Source of the DNA: an uncultured Lachnospiraceae bacterium
GTDB lineage: Bacteria > Bacillota > Clostridia > Lachnospirales > Lachnospiraceae
Reading direction: 5' to 3'
Length of the DNA stretch: 10,419 bases
Assembly: GCA_945787485.1 (NCBI GenBank)
Contig: CALZHV010000067.1
Location: 1 to 10,419 of the forward strand
Positions within the stretch are counted from its first letter, which is position 1; each line of letters begins with the position of its first letter. Under the pieces are notes generated by a model. It was not told the origin of the DNA and did no database searches. It was given only the letters and a program-made list of their open reading frames with translations. Position numbers and translations under genes: made by a program. Shown here piece by piece: positions 1-5,901 of the stretch.

Positions 1-128
1 ACGCACAGTTCGCAGGCTCATCATCAGTTCCTGCTCACGTAGAAATGATGGGACTCATCGGTATGGGTAACAACCCAATGGTTGGTGCTACCGTAGCTTG
101 CGCAGTTGCAGTTGCAGAGGCTCTCTAA
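1..128 (+). CDS. GGGtGRT family protein, 3' end only
   Basis: Reading from base 3 gives 41 residues and a TAA stop at 126-128. The peptide contains AQFAGSSSVPAHVEMMG and GMGNNPMVGATVA, which I recognise from memory as the C-terminus of the GGGtGRT protein family (Pfam family of that name). These are roughly 330-aa proteins of unknown function, common in anaerobic Firmicutes. The 5' part lies outside the window. The piece is alanine/glycine/valine rich and uses G+C-rich codons, unlike the AT-rich genes to its right, so it is probably resident chromosome beside an inserted element. Its stop codon is intact, so any insertion occurred downstream of the coding region or restored its end. The family assignment rests on remembered motif similarity only. 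Confidence 0.75.
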   Translation, partial: AQFAGSSSVPAHVEMMGLIGMGNNPMVGATVACAVAVAEAL

Positions 129-173
129 TAAAGGGTTTCAGGACTTTCAACAGTCTTGACGCAACCGCAAAAA

Positions 174-212
174 TTTGATGAAAAATTGGATATTCGCCAA
201 AAATTCGTCAAA
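174..212. repeat. Imperfect inverted repeat, possible integrase core / attL candidate
   Basis: TTTGATGAAAAATTGG (174-189) and CCAAAAATTCGTCAAA (197-212) are imperfect inverted arms, 12 of 16 positions complementary, around a 7-nt spacer. Two inverted arms around a 7-nt centre are what tyrosine recombinase core sites look like. The site lies between the chromosomal gene and the integrase gene, where an attachment site is expected. No second copy is visible elsewhere in the window, so this is only a candidate. Confidence 0.2.
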
Positions 213-227
213 ATAAATTGTAAAATT

Positions 228-258
228 ACGCTTGGGATTCCTTTCCCAAGCGTTTTTT
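228..258 (+). terminator. Intrinsic terminator of the GGGtGRT gene, perhaps shared with int
   Basis: CGCTTGGGA (229-237) pairs perfectly with TCCCAAGCG (244-252), with an extra A-T at the base and a 6-nt loop, followed by six Ts (253-258). It fits transcription leaving the GGGtGRT gene. The T tract overlaps the stop codon of the convergent integrase gene, and an A-rich 5' flank could let it work on both strands. Confidence 0.85.
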
Positions 259-1474
259 ATTTAAAAATGTCGTTGGCGATTATTCTGCTCTTATCTATCA
301 TCTCCTGTGAGCAATGGGTGTATATATTCAGCGTTTCGTTAATGTTCTTGTGTCCAAGTCGTTCTTGAACGGCTTTGATGTCTACTCCGCTTTGCGTCAA
401 CAAAGTTGAATTTGTATGTCTTAATGAATGCATCGTAAAATCTTTAATGCCCAATTCGGTTTTTACTACTTCTGTAATGTGCATGCAAATGTTTGAAGTG
501 ATAAGTGCTCCGTCCGCTCTTACATTCACAAAGTGTGCCGGGGTCATACCTTTTGATTTGTCATCAAGCGAAATATTTAGGTTCTCATCAAAATAATATT
601 CGTTATATCTTTTTTTGAACGCTTCCCTGTTGTTGTCTTGAAGCTTCTTTGTCCTTTTAAGCAAATCCAAAGTTTTTGCGTCCAACGGGATAACCCTTTC
701 AGATTCGTATTTTGGCTTTGTGCAATACCATTCTTTTTTGACTTCACTGTACTGAAGCTGTCTTCTGATATGGATGACTTCATTTGAAAAATCTATATCT
801 TCCCAAACAACACCGAACGCTTCGCCTCTTCGCAATCCGAGCCTGTAACACATAACAAGCGGAATGTGTGCCGTTGTGCCCTCGGGAAATCTTTTAAGTA
901 TTCTTTCCACTTCAGTTTGTCCAAGCAAAACATTCGGGTGGCTGTTTCCCATTTGCGACAGTTCGCCTCGTTTGGAAGGAAGCTTTGCGTTTTTTGCTTT
1001 GTTTTCGCTGATGATATTTAATGTCACAATCGCATAATCAAGCGAATTGGTAATCATTCCTTTGTAGCATACAATGGAATTTCTTGAAACTCTTTCTCTT
1101 GCAAGCTGATTGATAAATTTTTGAACATCCAAAGTGGTTATTTTAGTAACATTTAAATTACCAAGAGCTTTTTTGATTTTTGGAAACTTTTTCTTGTAAG
1201 ATACGCAGGTGCTTTCTTTATGATTTATCAAACAGTATTCGTTGTACCATAAGTCCAACACCTGCGAATATTTCATATCGGATGTATTGATATAATTCGG
1301 ATTATTTTCGTATAATTTCAGTGCTCGAACGGCATCTTCCTCGGCTTCCCTTTTTGTTTTAAAACCGCTTTTTGTTTTGCGGTTTCTCTTTGTGGTGTTA
1401 GACGGGAATTCAAGTTCCCATCCCCACTTACCTGTGCTGAATTTCCTAACTCTTTTTTTGATTGAATCAACCAT
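257..1474 (-). CDS. int: Site-specific tyrosine recombinase (integrase)
   Basis: A 405-aa phage/ICE-type integrase that would insert and, with an excisionase, excise the element. An N-terminal arm-binding domain (about residues 1-60, with KWGWELEF) is followed by a SAM-like core-binding domain (about 65-165) and a catalytic domain (about 180-400). The catalytic residues are visible: Arg in GLRRGE (R215), Lys in TKPK (K253), HSLR (H349 and R352), His in LGHKN (H375) and the nucleophile Tyr in NIYTH (Y385), so the enzyme looks intact. I chose the ATG at 1474 because AAGGAG lies 8 nt upstream. A GTG three codons earlier overlaps that ribosome binding site. It begins 15 nt after xis stops, with its ribosome binding site overlapping the xis stop, so the two are coupled. 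It sits at the element's left edge facing the chromosome, the usual place beside an attachment site. Confidence 0.95.
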   Translation of the reverse strand: MVDSIKKRVRKFSTGKWGWELEFPSNTTKRNRKTKSGFKTKREAEEDAVRALKLYENNPNYINTSDMKYSQVLDLWYNEYCLINHKESTCVSYKKKFPKIKKALGNLNVTKITTLDVQKFINQLARERVSRNSIVCYKGMITNSLDYAIVTLNIISENKAKNAKLPSKRGELSQMGNSHPNVLLGQTEVERILKRFPEGTTAHIPLVMCYRLGLRRGEAFGVVWEDIDFSNEVIHIRRQLQYSEVKKEWYCTKPKYESERVIPLDAKTLDLLKRTKKLQDNNREAFKKRYNEYYFDENLNISLDDKSKGMTPAHFVNVRADGALITSNICMHITEVVKTELGIKDFTMHSLRHTNSTLLTQSGVDIKAVQERLGHKNINETLNIYTHCSQEMIDKSRIIANDIFK

Positions 1475-1489
1475 ACTGTTCACTCCTTA

Positions 1490-1657
1490 TTATGCAATTC
1501 TGCTGTTTTCAATATATTCATCTAACCAGTCTTCTTTAATCTTCAATGAGCCCATCTTGCCCGCCTTGAGTTCTCCTGACTTGATTAAATCGTAAACCGT
1601 GTTGCGATTTGTATGTAAGATTTCCGATACTTCTCGTACAGTGTAAAATTTATTCAT
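1490..1657 (-). CDS. xis: Excisionase-like small HTH DNA-binding protein
   Basis: A 55-aa protein starting MNKFYTVREVSEILHTNRNT. The pattern (Y/F)TVREVSEILH..NRNTVYDLIKSGELKA is the winged/MerR-like helix-turn-helix of the HTH_17 excisionase family, which binds DNA beside an attachment site and steers the integrase towards excision. AAAGGA lies 7 nt before the ATG. Its stop lies in the ribosome binding site of int, and the xis-int order with tight spacing is typical of integrative elements. The basic HTH is followed by KIKEDWLDEYIE, also usual in the family. It is too short to show other domains. It could act as a directionality factor, a local repressor, or both. Confidence 0.85.
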   Translation of the reverse strand: MNKFYTVREVSEILHTNRNTVYDLIKSGELKAGKMGSLKIKEDWLDEYIENSRIA

Positions 1658-1722
1658 ATAACTGTCCTTTCTATATTTAAATTTAATATAATTAATTTTT
1701 GTTTTTAATTGTTATTTTTTAT

Positions 1723-1749
1723 AATATTTAGTTTTGAATATTTAGTTTT
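1723..1749. repeat. Tandem 14-bp repeat upstream of xis
   Basis: AATATTTAGTTTT occurs at 1723-1735 and again at 1737-1749, a 14-bp period. It lies 66-92 bp upstream of the xis start in a gene-free, very AT-rich stretch. It could be a binding site for Xis, Int or another regulator, but AT-rich sequence also makes such repeats by chance. Confidence 0.5.
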
Positions 1750-1782
1750 ATCAAAGCAAATCCACCACTCCTTTGCTGTTTT

Positions 1783-1936
1783 TGGGGCGATTTTTACACC
1801 CCTCGCTATATTAATACAACGATTTTTTAAAAAGAAAATTTTTTGCACAATTTTTTAAGCTTTTTTTGCAAATTTTCTTGTTTTGGGGGCAAAATTCATA
1901 CCCCTCACTATATTAATACAACGATTTTTTTAAAAA
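1783..1936. repeat. Two direct repeats of about 36 bp between rep and xis
   Basis: The block ACCCCTC-G/A-CTATATTAATACAACGA-T(n)-A(n) occurs at 1798-1833 and 1900-1936, 102 bp apart and nearly identical. Each copy is preceded on the plus strand by a GGGG tract about 10 nt away, so GGGG...CCCC can pair. On the minus strand each copy reads GTTGTATTAATATAG, then GAGGGGT, then sequence encoding a similar short peptide (MNFAPKT in one, VKIAPKT in the other). The copy nearer rep has an ATG and a 14-codon ORF ending at TAA, and the other has no start codon. This may be a duplicated promoter/leader unit or a set of protein-binding sites. The -35 sequences are poor. Confidence 0.6.
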
Positions 1937-1969
1937 TAAGATTTTGCATTATTTTTTTCAAAATATCTT

Positions 1970-2935
1970 TCAATTTTTTTCACTATAATATATATCTTTT
2001 AATTCGACCAATTCCTTATAAACCGAGTCGCTGATTTTTATCGGATTTTTGCCTGATTCGGTTGTGTATTTGATGTAATTTTTATATGACGGCAATTTTT
2101 TAGCTTTTGAAAATCCTGATTTTGAAAGTTTGTTATAAAACTTTTTGATGTTCTCTGCAAAGTCCTTGCGTTTTTCCTGTTGTATTTTTTTGAGGAAATA
2201 ATAGAATTGACCGTTGTTCATAATCGCTCCGTTCATATTCATTTTGTTGACCATCATATCAAAAAATGTTTTCTTTTCGCAGTTGTTTGAAAGAATGTTA
2301 AGCAAATATATTTTGTTGCTTTTCCAATAATTTGCTTTAAGCTGAAATTCAACCCTTGTGCAAAAACATTTGTGACTGTACGGATTTTCAAAATTTCGAT
2401 ATTTCGTTTTCAACTGCTCATCTTTAGAGTAACAAGTCAGGTTGGTCGATTTTGTTCCGTTTTTCTTGCCGGAATTATAAACAACGCCTTTTCCGTATGG
2501 CATATTGAACTTGCCAATCCATTCCCTGAATTTTTCTTCATTGCTCTTTGACGAAAAATAATAATCCTGATTCAAATCTAATCGAACAATTCTTGCATAA
2601 TCCCAAACATCGGGTTTGAATTCATCAAGACCCGTAACATCATTGAGCAAATCGGAAAGTGTTTTTTTGAAATGAGGATAATCACTGTATTTGTATAGTT
2701 CTTGCGACGAACCGTACAAAAGCCCCGGCAACGAATCTATATAAATAGAAAGACATTTATAAAAATGATAATATCTGATACTGACTCTGCTTCCGTTTAC
2801 AAATCTGATTGTTTGATAAAATTTATATTTATTTTCCCAATCGGAATAACAACTCTCGTTTAATTCCGCATTGATTTTGAAACAAATTGTATCTATGTTT
2901 ATTGGATAATCGGATAATTTTATGTTATTTCTCAT
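1970..2935 (-). CDS. rep: Rolling-circle-type replication initiator (Rep_trans/phage-Rep-like)
   Basis: A 321-aa protein resembling the replication initiators of small plasmids and of ICEs and mobilizable islands. The family resemblance is in YARIVRLDLNQDYYF (about 113-127), a Gly-rich turn followed by NLTCYSKDEQLKTK (about 165-178, like the family's core strand plus YDK segment) and RVEFQLKANYWKS (about 194-206). Such proteins nick one strand at an origin through a tyrosine, and several remaining tyrosines could serve, but I cannot name the catalytic one. I chose the ATG at 2935 because AGAAAGG lies 6 nt upstream. The longer frame from 2971 runs through a terminator. The rep-xis-int order on one strand indicates an element that replicates after excision. 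Expression is probably controlled by the attenuator immediately upstream. An inovirus-like Rep is the main alternative. Confidence 0.7.
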   Translation of the reverse strand: MRNNIKLSDYPINIDTICFKINAELNESCYSDWENKYKFYQTIRFVNGSRVSIRYYHFYKCLSIYIDSLPGLLYGSSQELYKYSDYPHFKKTLSDLLNDVTGLDEFKPDVWDYARIVRLDLNQDYYFSSKSNEEKFREWIGKFNMPYGKGVVYNSGKKNGTKSTNLTCYSKDEQLKTKYRNFENPYSHKCFCTRVEFQLKANYWKSNKIYLLNILSNNCEKKTFFDMMVNKMNMNGAIMNNGQFYYFLKKIQQEKRKDFAENIKKFYNKLSKSGFSKAKKLPSYKNYIKYTTESGKNPIKISDSVYKELVELKDIYYSEKN

Positions 2936-2947
2936 ATTTACCTTTCT

Positions 2948-2981
2948 AAAAAAAATAAAAAGACCGCTCATCGGAGCAGTC
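2948..2981 (-). terminator. Intrinsic terminator in the rep leader (attenuator)
   Basis: On the minus strand GACTGCTC (2981-2974) pairs with GAGCGGTC (2969-2962), 8 bp with one G-U, around a 4-nt loop. It is followed by a run of about 14 nearly all T residues that ends directly at the rep ribosome binding site AGAAAGG. There is no gene upstream on this strand for it to terminate, and rep starts only 12 nt downstream of the T run. Its likely role is to abort rep transcription unless it is prevented from folding. Confidence 0.75.
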
Positions 2982-3009
2982 CCTCATATGGATATATTCA
3001 GTTTATCTC

Positions 3010-3119
3010 CGACATTCATAGTAATTGTAACAAATTTTTTGAAAAAACAAAAAACCGCCACAATTACTATTTTGAATGAAAGACCGCAGGTTTTGAGTTT
3101 TCTCTCTGTCAGAATGTCG
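3010..3119 (-). promoter_or_regulatory. Nested inverted repeats in the rep leader
   Basis: Two perfect complementary pairs lie in the leader: CGACATTC (3010-3017) with GAATGTCG (3112-3119), and ATAGTAATTGT (3018-3028) with ACAATTACTAT (3060-3070). The left arms are contiguous and the right arms are separated by 41 nt. A third GAATG (3074-3078) could replace the outer pair. Such alternative stems just ahead of a terminator are typical of attenuation switches. Confidence 0.55.
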
Positions 3120-3121
3120 TG

Positions 3122-3176
3122 AATCAAATAACTTATGTTTATAGTCCGGTGGACTGTTGCGAGATGAGTACACCTG
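3122..3176. repeat. 55-bp exact repeat, copy 1 (rep leader)
   Basis: This block is identical to the last 55 bases of the window (10365-10419). It begins AATCAAATAACTTATG, ends GATGAGTACACCTG, and contains the small hairpin AGTCC-GGT-GGACT. Here it occupies the first part of the rep transcript, just downstream of the rep promoter. On the minus strand its CAGTCC is complementary to GGACTG at the base of the attenuator stem, so it might form an anti-terminator. Confidence 0.9.
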
Positions 3177-3190
3177 TGGTCTTCAATATA

Positions 3191-3217
3191 ATTATAACAT
3201 AAAAAAATAAAAAACAA
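3191..3217 (-). promoter_or_regulatory. Probable rep promoter
   Basis: On the minus strand there is a perfect TATAAT (3196-3191) preceded by a weak -35. The best candidate is TTGTTT at 3217-3212 with 15-bp spacing, in a poly-T-rich tract. The predicted start near 3184 puts the 55-bp block at about +8 and gives a rep leader of about 250 nt. Confidence 0.5.
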
Positions 3218-3236
3218 AAAAATCAAGAAAAGCCCT

Positions 3237-3306
3237 GTTTTTGACAATTTTTGATTGAACTTTTTGGTCAAAAACAAAATACTTTTTTAATTTGTCGGTT
3301 TTTGAC
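3237..3306. repeat. Three phased 9-bp sites (GTTTTTGAC) upstream of the rep promoter
   Basis: GTTTTTGAC occurs at 3237-3245 and 3298-3306, and its exact complement GTCAAAAAC at 3267-3275. The start-to-start distances are 30 and 31 bp, close to three helical turns, in alternating orientation. They lie upstream of the rep -35 region. They could be operator half-sites for a regulator or iterons for Rep or a relaxase. Confidence 0.6.
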
Positions 3307-3512
3307 AATATCAAAACTCTCTCAAACCCACATAAAATGAAGCTTTCCGCACTTTTAGGCAGAACCTATTTTGAGCCCTAAAGAAACACACCGTCTTTGA
3401 ACCCAATAATATCTATAGCTAAAATGATTGTATGTTATGGGTACAGAAGATAAATAATATTCGCAATCGTGTGACAAAAATTGTAAATGCAGAAATAATA
3501 TTTAGTTAATGA

Positions 3513-3551
3513 AAAAGCACGGCCTTCAAAAACTTTTGAAAGCCGTACTTT
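3513..3551 (-). terminator. Terminator of the defence operon
   Basis: On the minus strand the stem AGTACGGCTTTCAAAA is complementary to TTTTTGAAGGCCGTGCT with few mismatches, followed by a T run ending at 3512. The A-rich other side would also make it a plus-strand terminator. It lies 24 nt after the last gene of the operon. Confidence 0.8.
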
Positions 3552-3574
3552 GATTTTTTATTGTAATAACTATT

Positions 3575-4753
3575 TTACTCTAAATTATAAGGAGATTTGT
3601 TGTTTAACCAATCTTCATATAACCATGCTGTTTTCGCAACTTGAAAAGCAGAAAATACAGCTCCGCCTAAATTATCTTCATTATCCTCTTTAATTTGATA
3701 TTCATATTTTAATTCAATTTCACTGTCACTGTAATCATCAAAATGATTGGATAAAAACGCATCAAAATTTGATTTTTCTTCTTTGTTTTCGAAAACAAGA
3801 AACTGATTATAATTGGGTTCTCTACTTGATAAATCGCAAGTACCGTGTGTAAAAATTTTAAGAAGCTTGCCTTCTATTGTATCAATACAATAATAACTGT
3901 ACCAAAACTCTTGTTGGTTTTTTACAGTAAAATTTGTGGCTTTCGGTAAATATTTTCGATATTCATCAAAAGCCCACAGCTCGGTTTCATAAATCACAGT
4001 GCTGTGATACATTATATTTAATTTTGCACTATGCATTCCCGGATGAATATAAAATGCAGCGGCAGGCACCCAGTCTTGAATAAAATCGCCGGTTTGGACA
4101 ATTTGAAATTCCGGATAGTCTTTATGATAACAATATTTTTTATTACCCCAATCAAATATCCATTTGTCATATTCTTCTAAAAGAATGTTCAGTCGCTCCA
4201 TAATTGAAAGGTCTATGCCAAATCTTTTCCGCCATAAAAATTCAACATCGTTTAAATCGGCCTGCTTATCAATAGGCGTGTTATTATCTACAACTCGTGT
4301 ATACACATGGTATGCTCTTACAATCTTTCCATAGTTCTTTCCATTTTCATTTTTTACGTCTTTATCTTGATAATCCTTTTCTAAATAATACGGAACTTCA
4401 AGACTGTCTTTTATGATAAGAACATCAATCTCATGATTATTAATAGTAAAGGTCTGCATTTCGATTCTAGGACGAGTACTTCCGACAAACGTAATGTTTC
4501 TTAATATATCGGTAATGCCTTGTTGATTTCTTCTGTATAAATCATTTTCTACGCCTGTTATAGAAAAATCATCATCTGCTACACCAAATATAATGTAAGA
4601 GTCTCTTCTTGGACGGTTATTTGCCATACACAAAATATCATGAACAAGTTCAGCTTTATCATGATGGTGCTCTATCTTAAAATCCCACCATTCATCTTCA
4701 CGTTTTGTTGATATTAAATATTTTATTTCATTAGTTAATTTGTTAATATCCAA
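3575..4753 (-). CDS. AlbA_2 (Schlafen-like) domain protein
   Basis: A 392-aa protein. Residues about 13-155 match the AlbA_2/Schlafen domain pattern: an acidic EDEWWDFK segment (19-26), ELVHDILCMANN (35-46), YIIFGVADDDFSITGVE (53-69), an RRNQQGITDILRN segment, PRIE, and EIDVLIIK (108-115) ending in AYHVYTRVVDNNTP. The rest (about 170-392) is a hydrophilic, aromatic-rich region I do not recognise. Schlafen-type domains occur in nucleases and nucleic-acid-binding proteins. Glu/Asp residues in the first helix and DFK could be catalytic, but that is inference. It is the last gene of the restriction operon, starting 14 nt after the specificity gene. The start is TTG, because AAAGGAG lies 9 nt upstream and the nearby ATG in another frame soon meets a stop. 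It is probably an accessory or back-up effector of the defence operon. Confidence 0.75.
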   Translation of the reverse strand: MDINKLTNEIKYLISTKREDEWWDFKIEHHHDKAELVHDILCMANNRPRRDSYIIFGVADDDFSITGVENDLYRRNQQGITDILRNITFVGSTRPRIEMQTFTINNHEIDVLIIKDSLEVPYYLEKDYQDKDVKNENGKNYGKIVRAYHVYTRVVDNNTPIDKQADLNDVEFLWRKRFGIDLSIMERLNILLEEYDKWIFDWGNKKYCYHKDYPEFQIVQTGDFIQDWVPAAAFYIHPGMHSAKLNIMYHSTVIYETELWAFDEYRKYLPKATNFTVKNQQEFWYSYYCIDTIEGKLLKIFTHGTCDLSSREPNYNQFLVFENKEEKSNFDAFLSNHFDDYSDSEIELKYEYQIKEDNEDNLGGAVFSAFQVAKTAWLYEDWLNNKSPYNLE

Positions 4754-4767
4754 ACAATCATACTCCT

Positions 4768-5832
4768 TTAGTTCGTATTTGAATTTATAGCCTCTTTTGT
4801 TTTCTCGATTTTCTCGTCCGCATAACGGACAACATCTTTGATTACAAGTTTGTGGATTGCTGAAATAAGTGTACTCATACTATTAAAGTCTATTTTTCCA
4901 TCTTTTGTCGGTAGTGAAATATAATCTTTTTGTGCTTTTTTATTACTTATGCTATTTCCCCAAGTATATTTATGATTAAGACTTTTGTATACACAAGCTG
5001 CTAAATACATTTGTGTATATTTGTTCTGATATTCAGCTTCTTTCAAATATAGTGCTAAATTATGACTGTCATTTGAGAAAAAGTCTGATTCTTGATATGT
5101 CACAACAAATGTTTTTCCGCCGATAAAAATACAATTACCTTTTGTCTTTAACTCATCTTTGTAAGAAATATATGATGAAACAGCATTGTTTTCCGAACTG
5201 GCACATAAGTAAGGCGTTTTTCCACTGTTTTCAACAATATCTTTCGATAATATATTTCCTGCATTTTTAATATCAAAAACATCAGTGAGTTTATATTCAT
5301 CAAAAGTTATTTTGTTGAAATTCAATAATGCCTGTTCTTCTTCTAAGGACAGGTGCGTATCTTTTAGTCCTGTGACTGAAAGATACGCCTCAAGCTCAGC
5401 GACACGCTGAGCCTCAAGCTCAGCGACAAACGATTCCATAAAATCAAAGTCTATTTCATCATTATGGGTAGGTAATTGTATTTTGGTAGATCGGAAAACT
5501 TTATCAACATCACGAACGAGAACTGACAACAATCTTGGCTTTTGTTTGTTCAATAATGTGGAGAAAAACAAAATTGAAGATTCTCGTATCGCAATTTTAG
5601 GCGTGATTTTTCTCACGAACTGCCCAGCGTACCAAGGCTTTTTTCGATAAAAGAAATCCATCTGTAATAATCCCAAACTCCAAGTGCCGGCAGGATTGAT
5701 GTTCTCTTTGTTCACAAAACCTGTAGTTTGAAGAATTCCTTGGTTTAATGATGTTCTCGTTACATAATCGTATTCAGTTCCCGAAACAAGTTTATCTGCA
5801 TTGAAACTCAAGGTTTTTTCAATTTCAAACAA
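4768..5832 (-). CDS. hsdS: Type I/IIB restriction-modification specificity subunit S
   Basis: Recognises the DNA target for the neighbouring nuclease-methyltransferase. Two target recognition domains are visible. The first ends with IQLPTHNDEIDFDFMESF, then a helical spacer (VAELEAQRVAELEAYL), then a second domain from about KITFDEYKLTDVFDI ending in ISLPTKDGKIDFNSM and another helix, so the protein is a two-fold internal repeat as in HsdS and BcgI-B. The start is a problem. The only possible start codon in this frame is TTG at 5832, yet the family's conserved opening (KWGEYTLGDLFEIE) begins about 8 codons earlier. The frame is open back to 5907 with no ATG, GTG or TTG upstream of that TTG. 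The natural entry is through the end of the methyltransferase gene by a -1 frameshift at 5895-5901, which adds 21 residues before this TTG. A non-standard start or a one-base assembly error are the alternatives. Confidence 0.9.
   Translation of the reverse strand: MFEIEKTLSFNADKLVSGTEYDYVTRTSLNQGILQTTGFVNKENINPAGTWSLGLLQMDFFYRKKPWYAGQFVRKITPKIAIRESSILFFSTLLNKQKPRLLSVLVRDVDKVFRSTKIQLPTHNDEIDFDFMESFVAELEAQRVAELEAYLSVTGLKDTHLSLEEEQALLNFNKITFDEYKLTDVFDIKNAGNILSKDIVENSGKTPYLCASSENNAVSSYISYKDELKTKGNCIFIGGKTFVVTYQESDFFSNDSHNLALYLKEAEYQNKYTQMYLAACVYKSLNHKYTWGNSISNKKAQKDYISLPTKDGKIDFNSMSTLISAIHKLVIKDVVRYADEKIEKTKEAINSNTN
5387..5427 (-). repeat. 24-bp tandem repeat in the S-subunit central spacer
   Basis: GCCTCAAGCTCAGCGAC is present twice (5387-5403 and 5411-5427), period 24 bp, encoding VAELEAQR then VAELEAYL. 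It lies in the helical spacer between the two recognition domains. In EcoR124-type enzymes, copy number of a similar short spacer repeat changes the gap length of the recognised sequence. Confidence 0.85.
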
Positions 5833-5850
5833 ATCTCCAAGCGTATATTC

Positions 5851-5901
5851 GCCCCACTTAACCGCTTGTAATTTTTCATTAAGTGAGGCTTCTATTTTCC
5901 C
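5851..5901 (-). promoter_or_regulatory. Candidate -1 programmed frameshift element
   Basis: On the minus strand the methyltransferase frame ends CTG GGA AAA TAG. G GGA AAA (5901-5895) fits the X XXY YYZ slippery heptamer. After a -1 slip the ribosome reads AUA GAA GCC in the specificity frame. The spacer UAGAA is 5 nt. Then GCCUCACUUAAU (5889-5878) pairs with GUUAAGUGGGGC (5862-5851), 12 bp including two G-U pairs, with a 15-nt loop. Slippery site, spacer and stem are all in the canonical arrangement. The product would be about 1,055 residues. Confidence 0.55.

Noticed and set aside
577..783. Additional frames inside the integrase and other large genes
   Set aside because: They are short overlapping frames without ribosome binding sites, fully explained as shadows of the coding strand.
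1723..1936. CRISPR array
   Set aside because: There are only two copies of each repeat, with AT-rich spacers of different kinds and no cas genes in the window.
2984..3277. 97-codon minus-strand frame in the rep leader
   Set aside because: It runs through the 55-bp block, promoter and inverted repeats, has no ribosome binding site, and its hydrophobic stretch comes from poly-T sequence.
3241..3307. TTGACA at 3241 and 3302 as plus-strand promoter -35 elements
   Set aside because: No acceptable -10 lies 16-18 bp downstream. The hexamers are part of the phased GTTTTTGAC sites.
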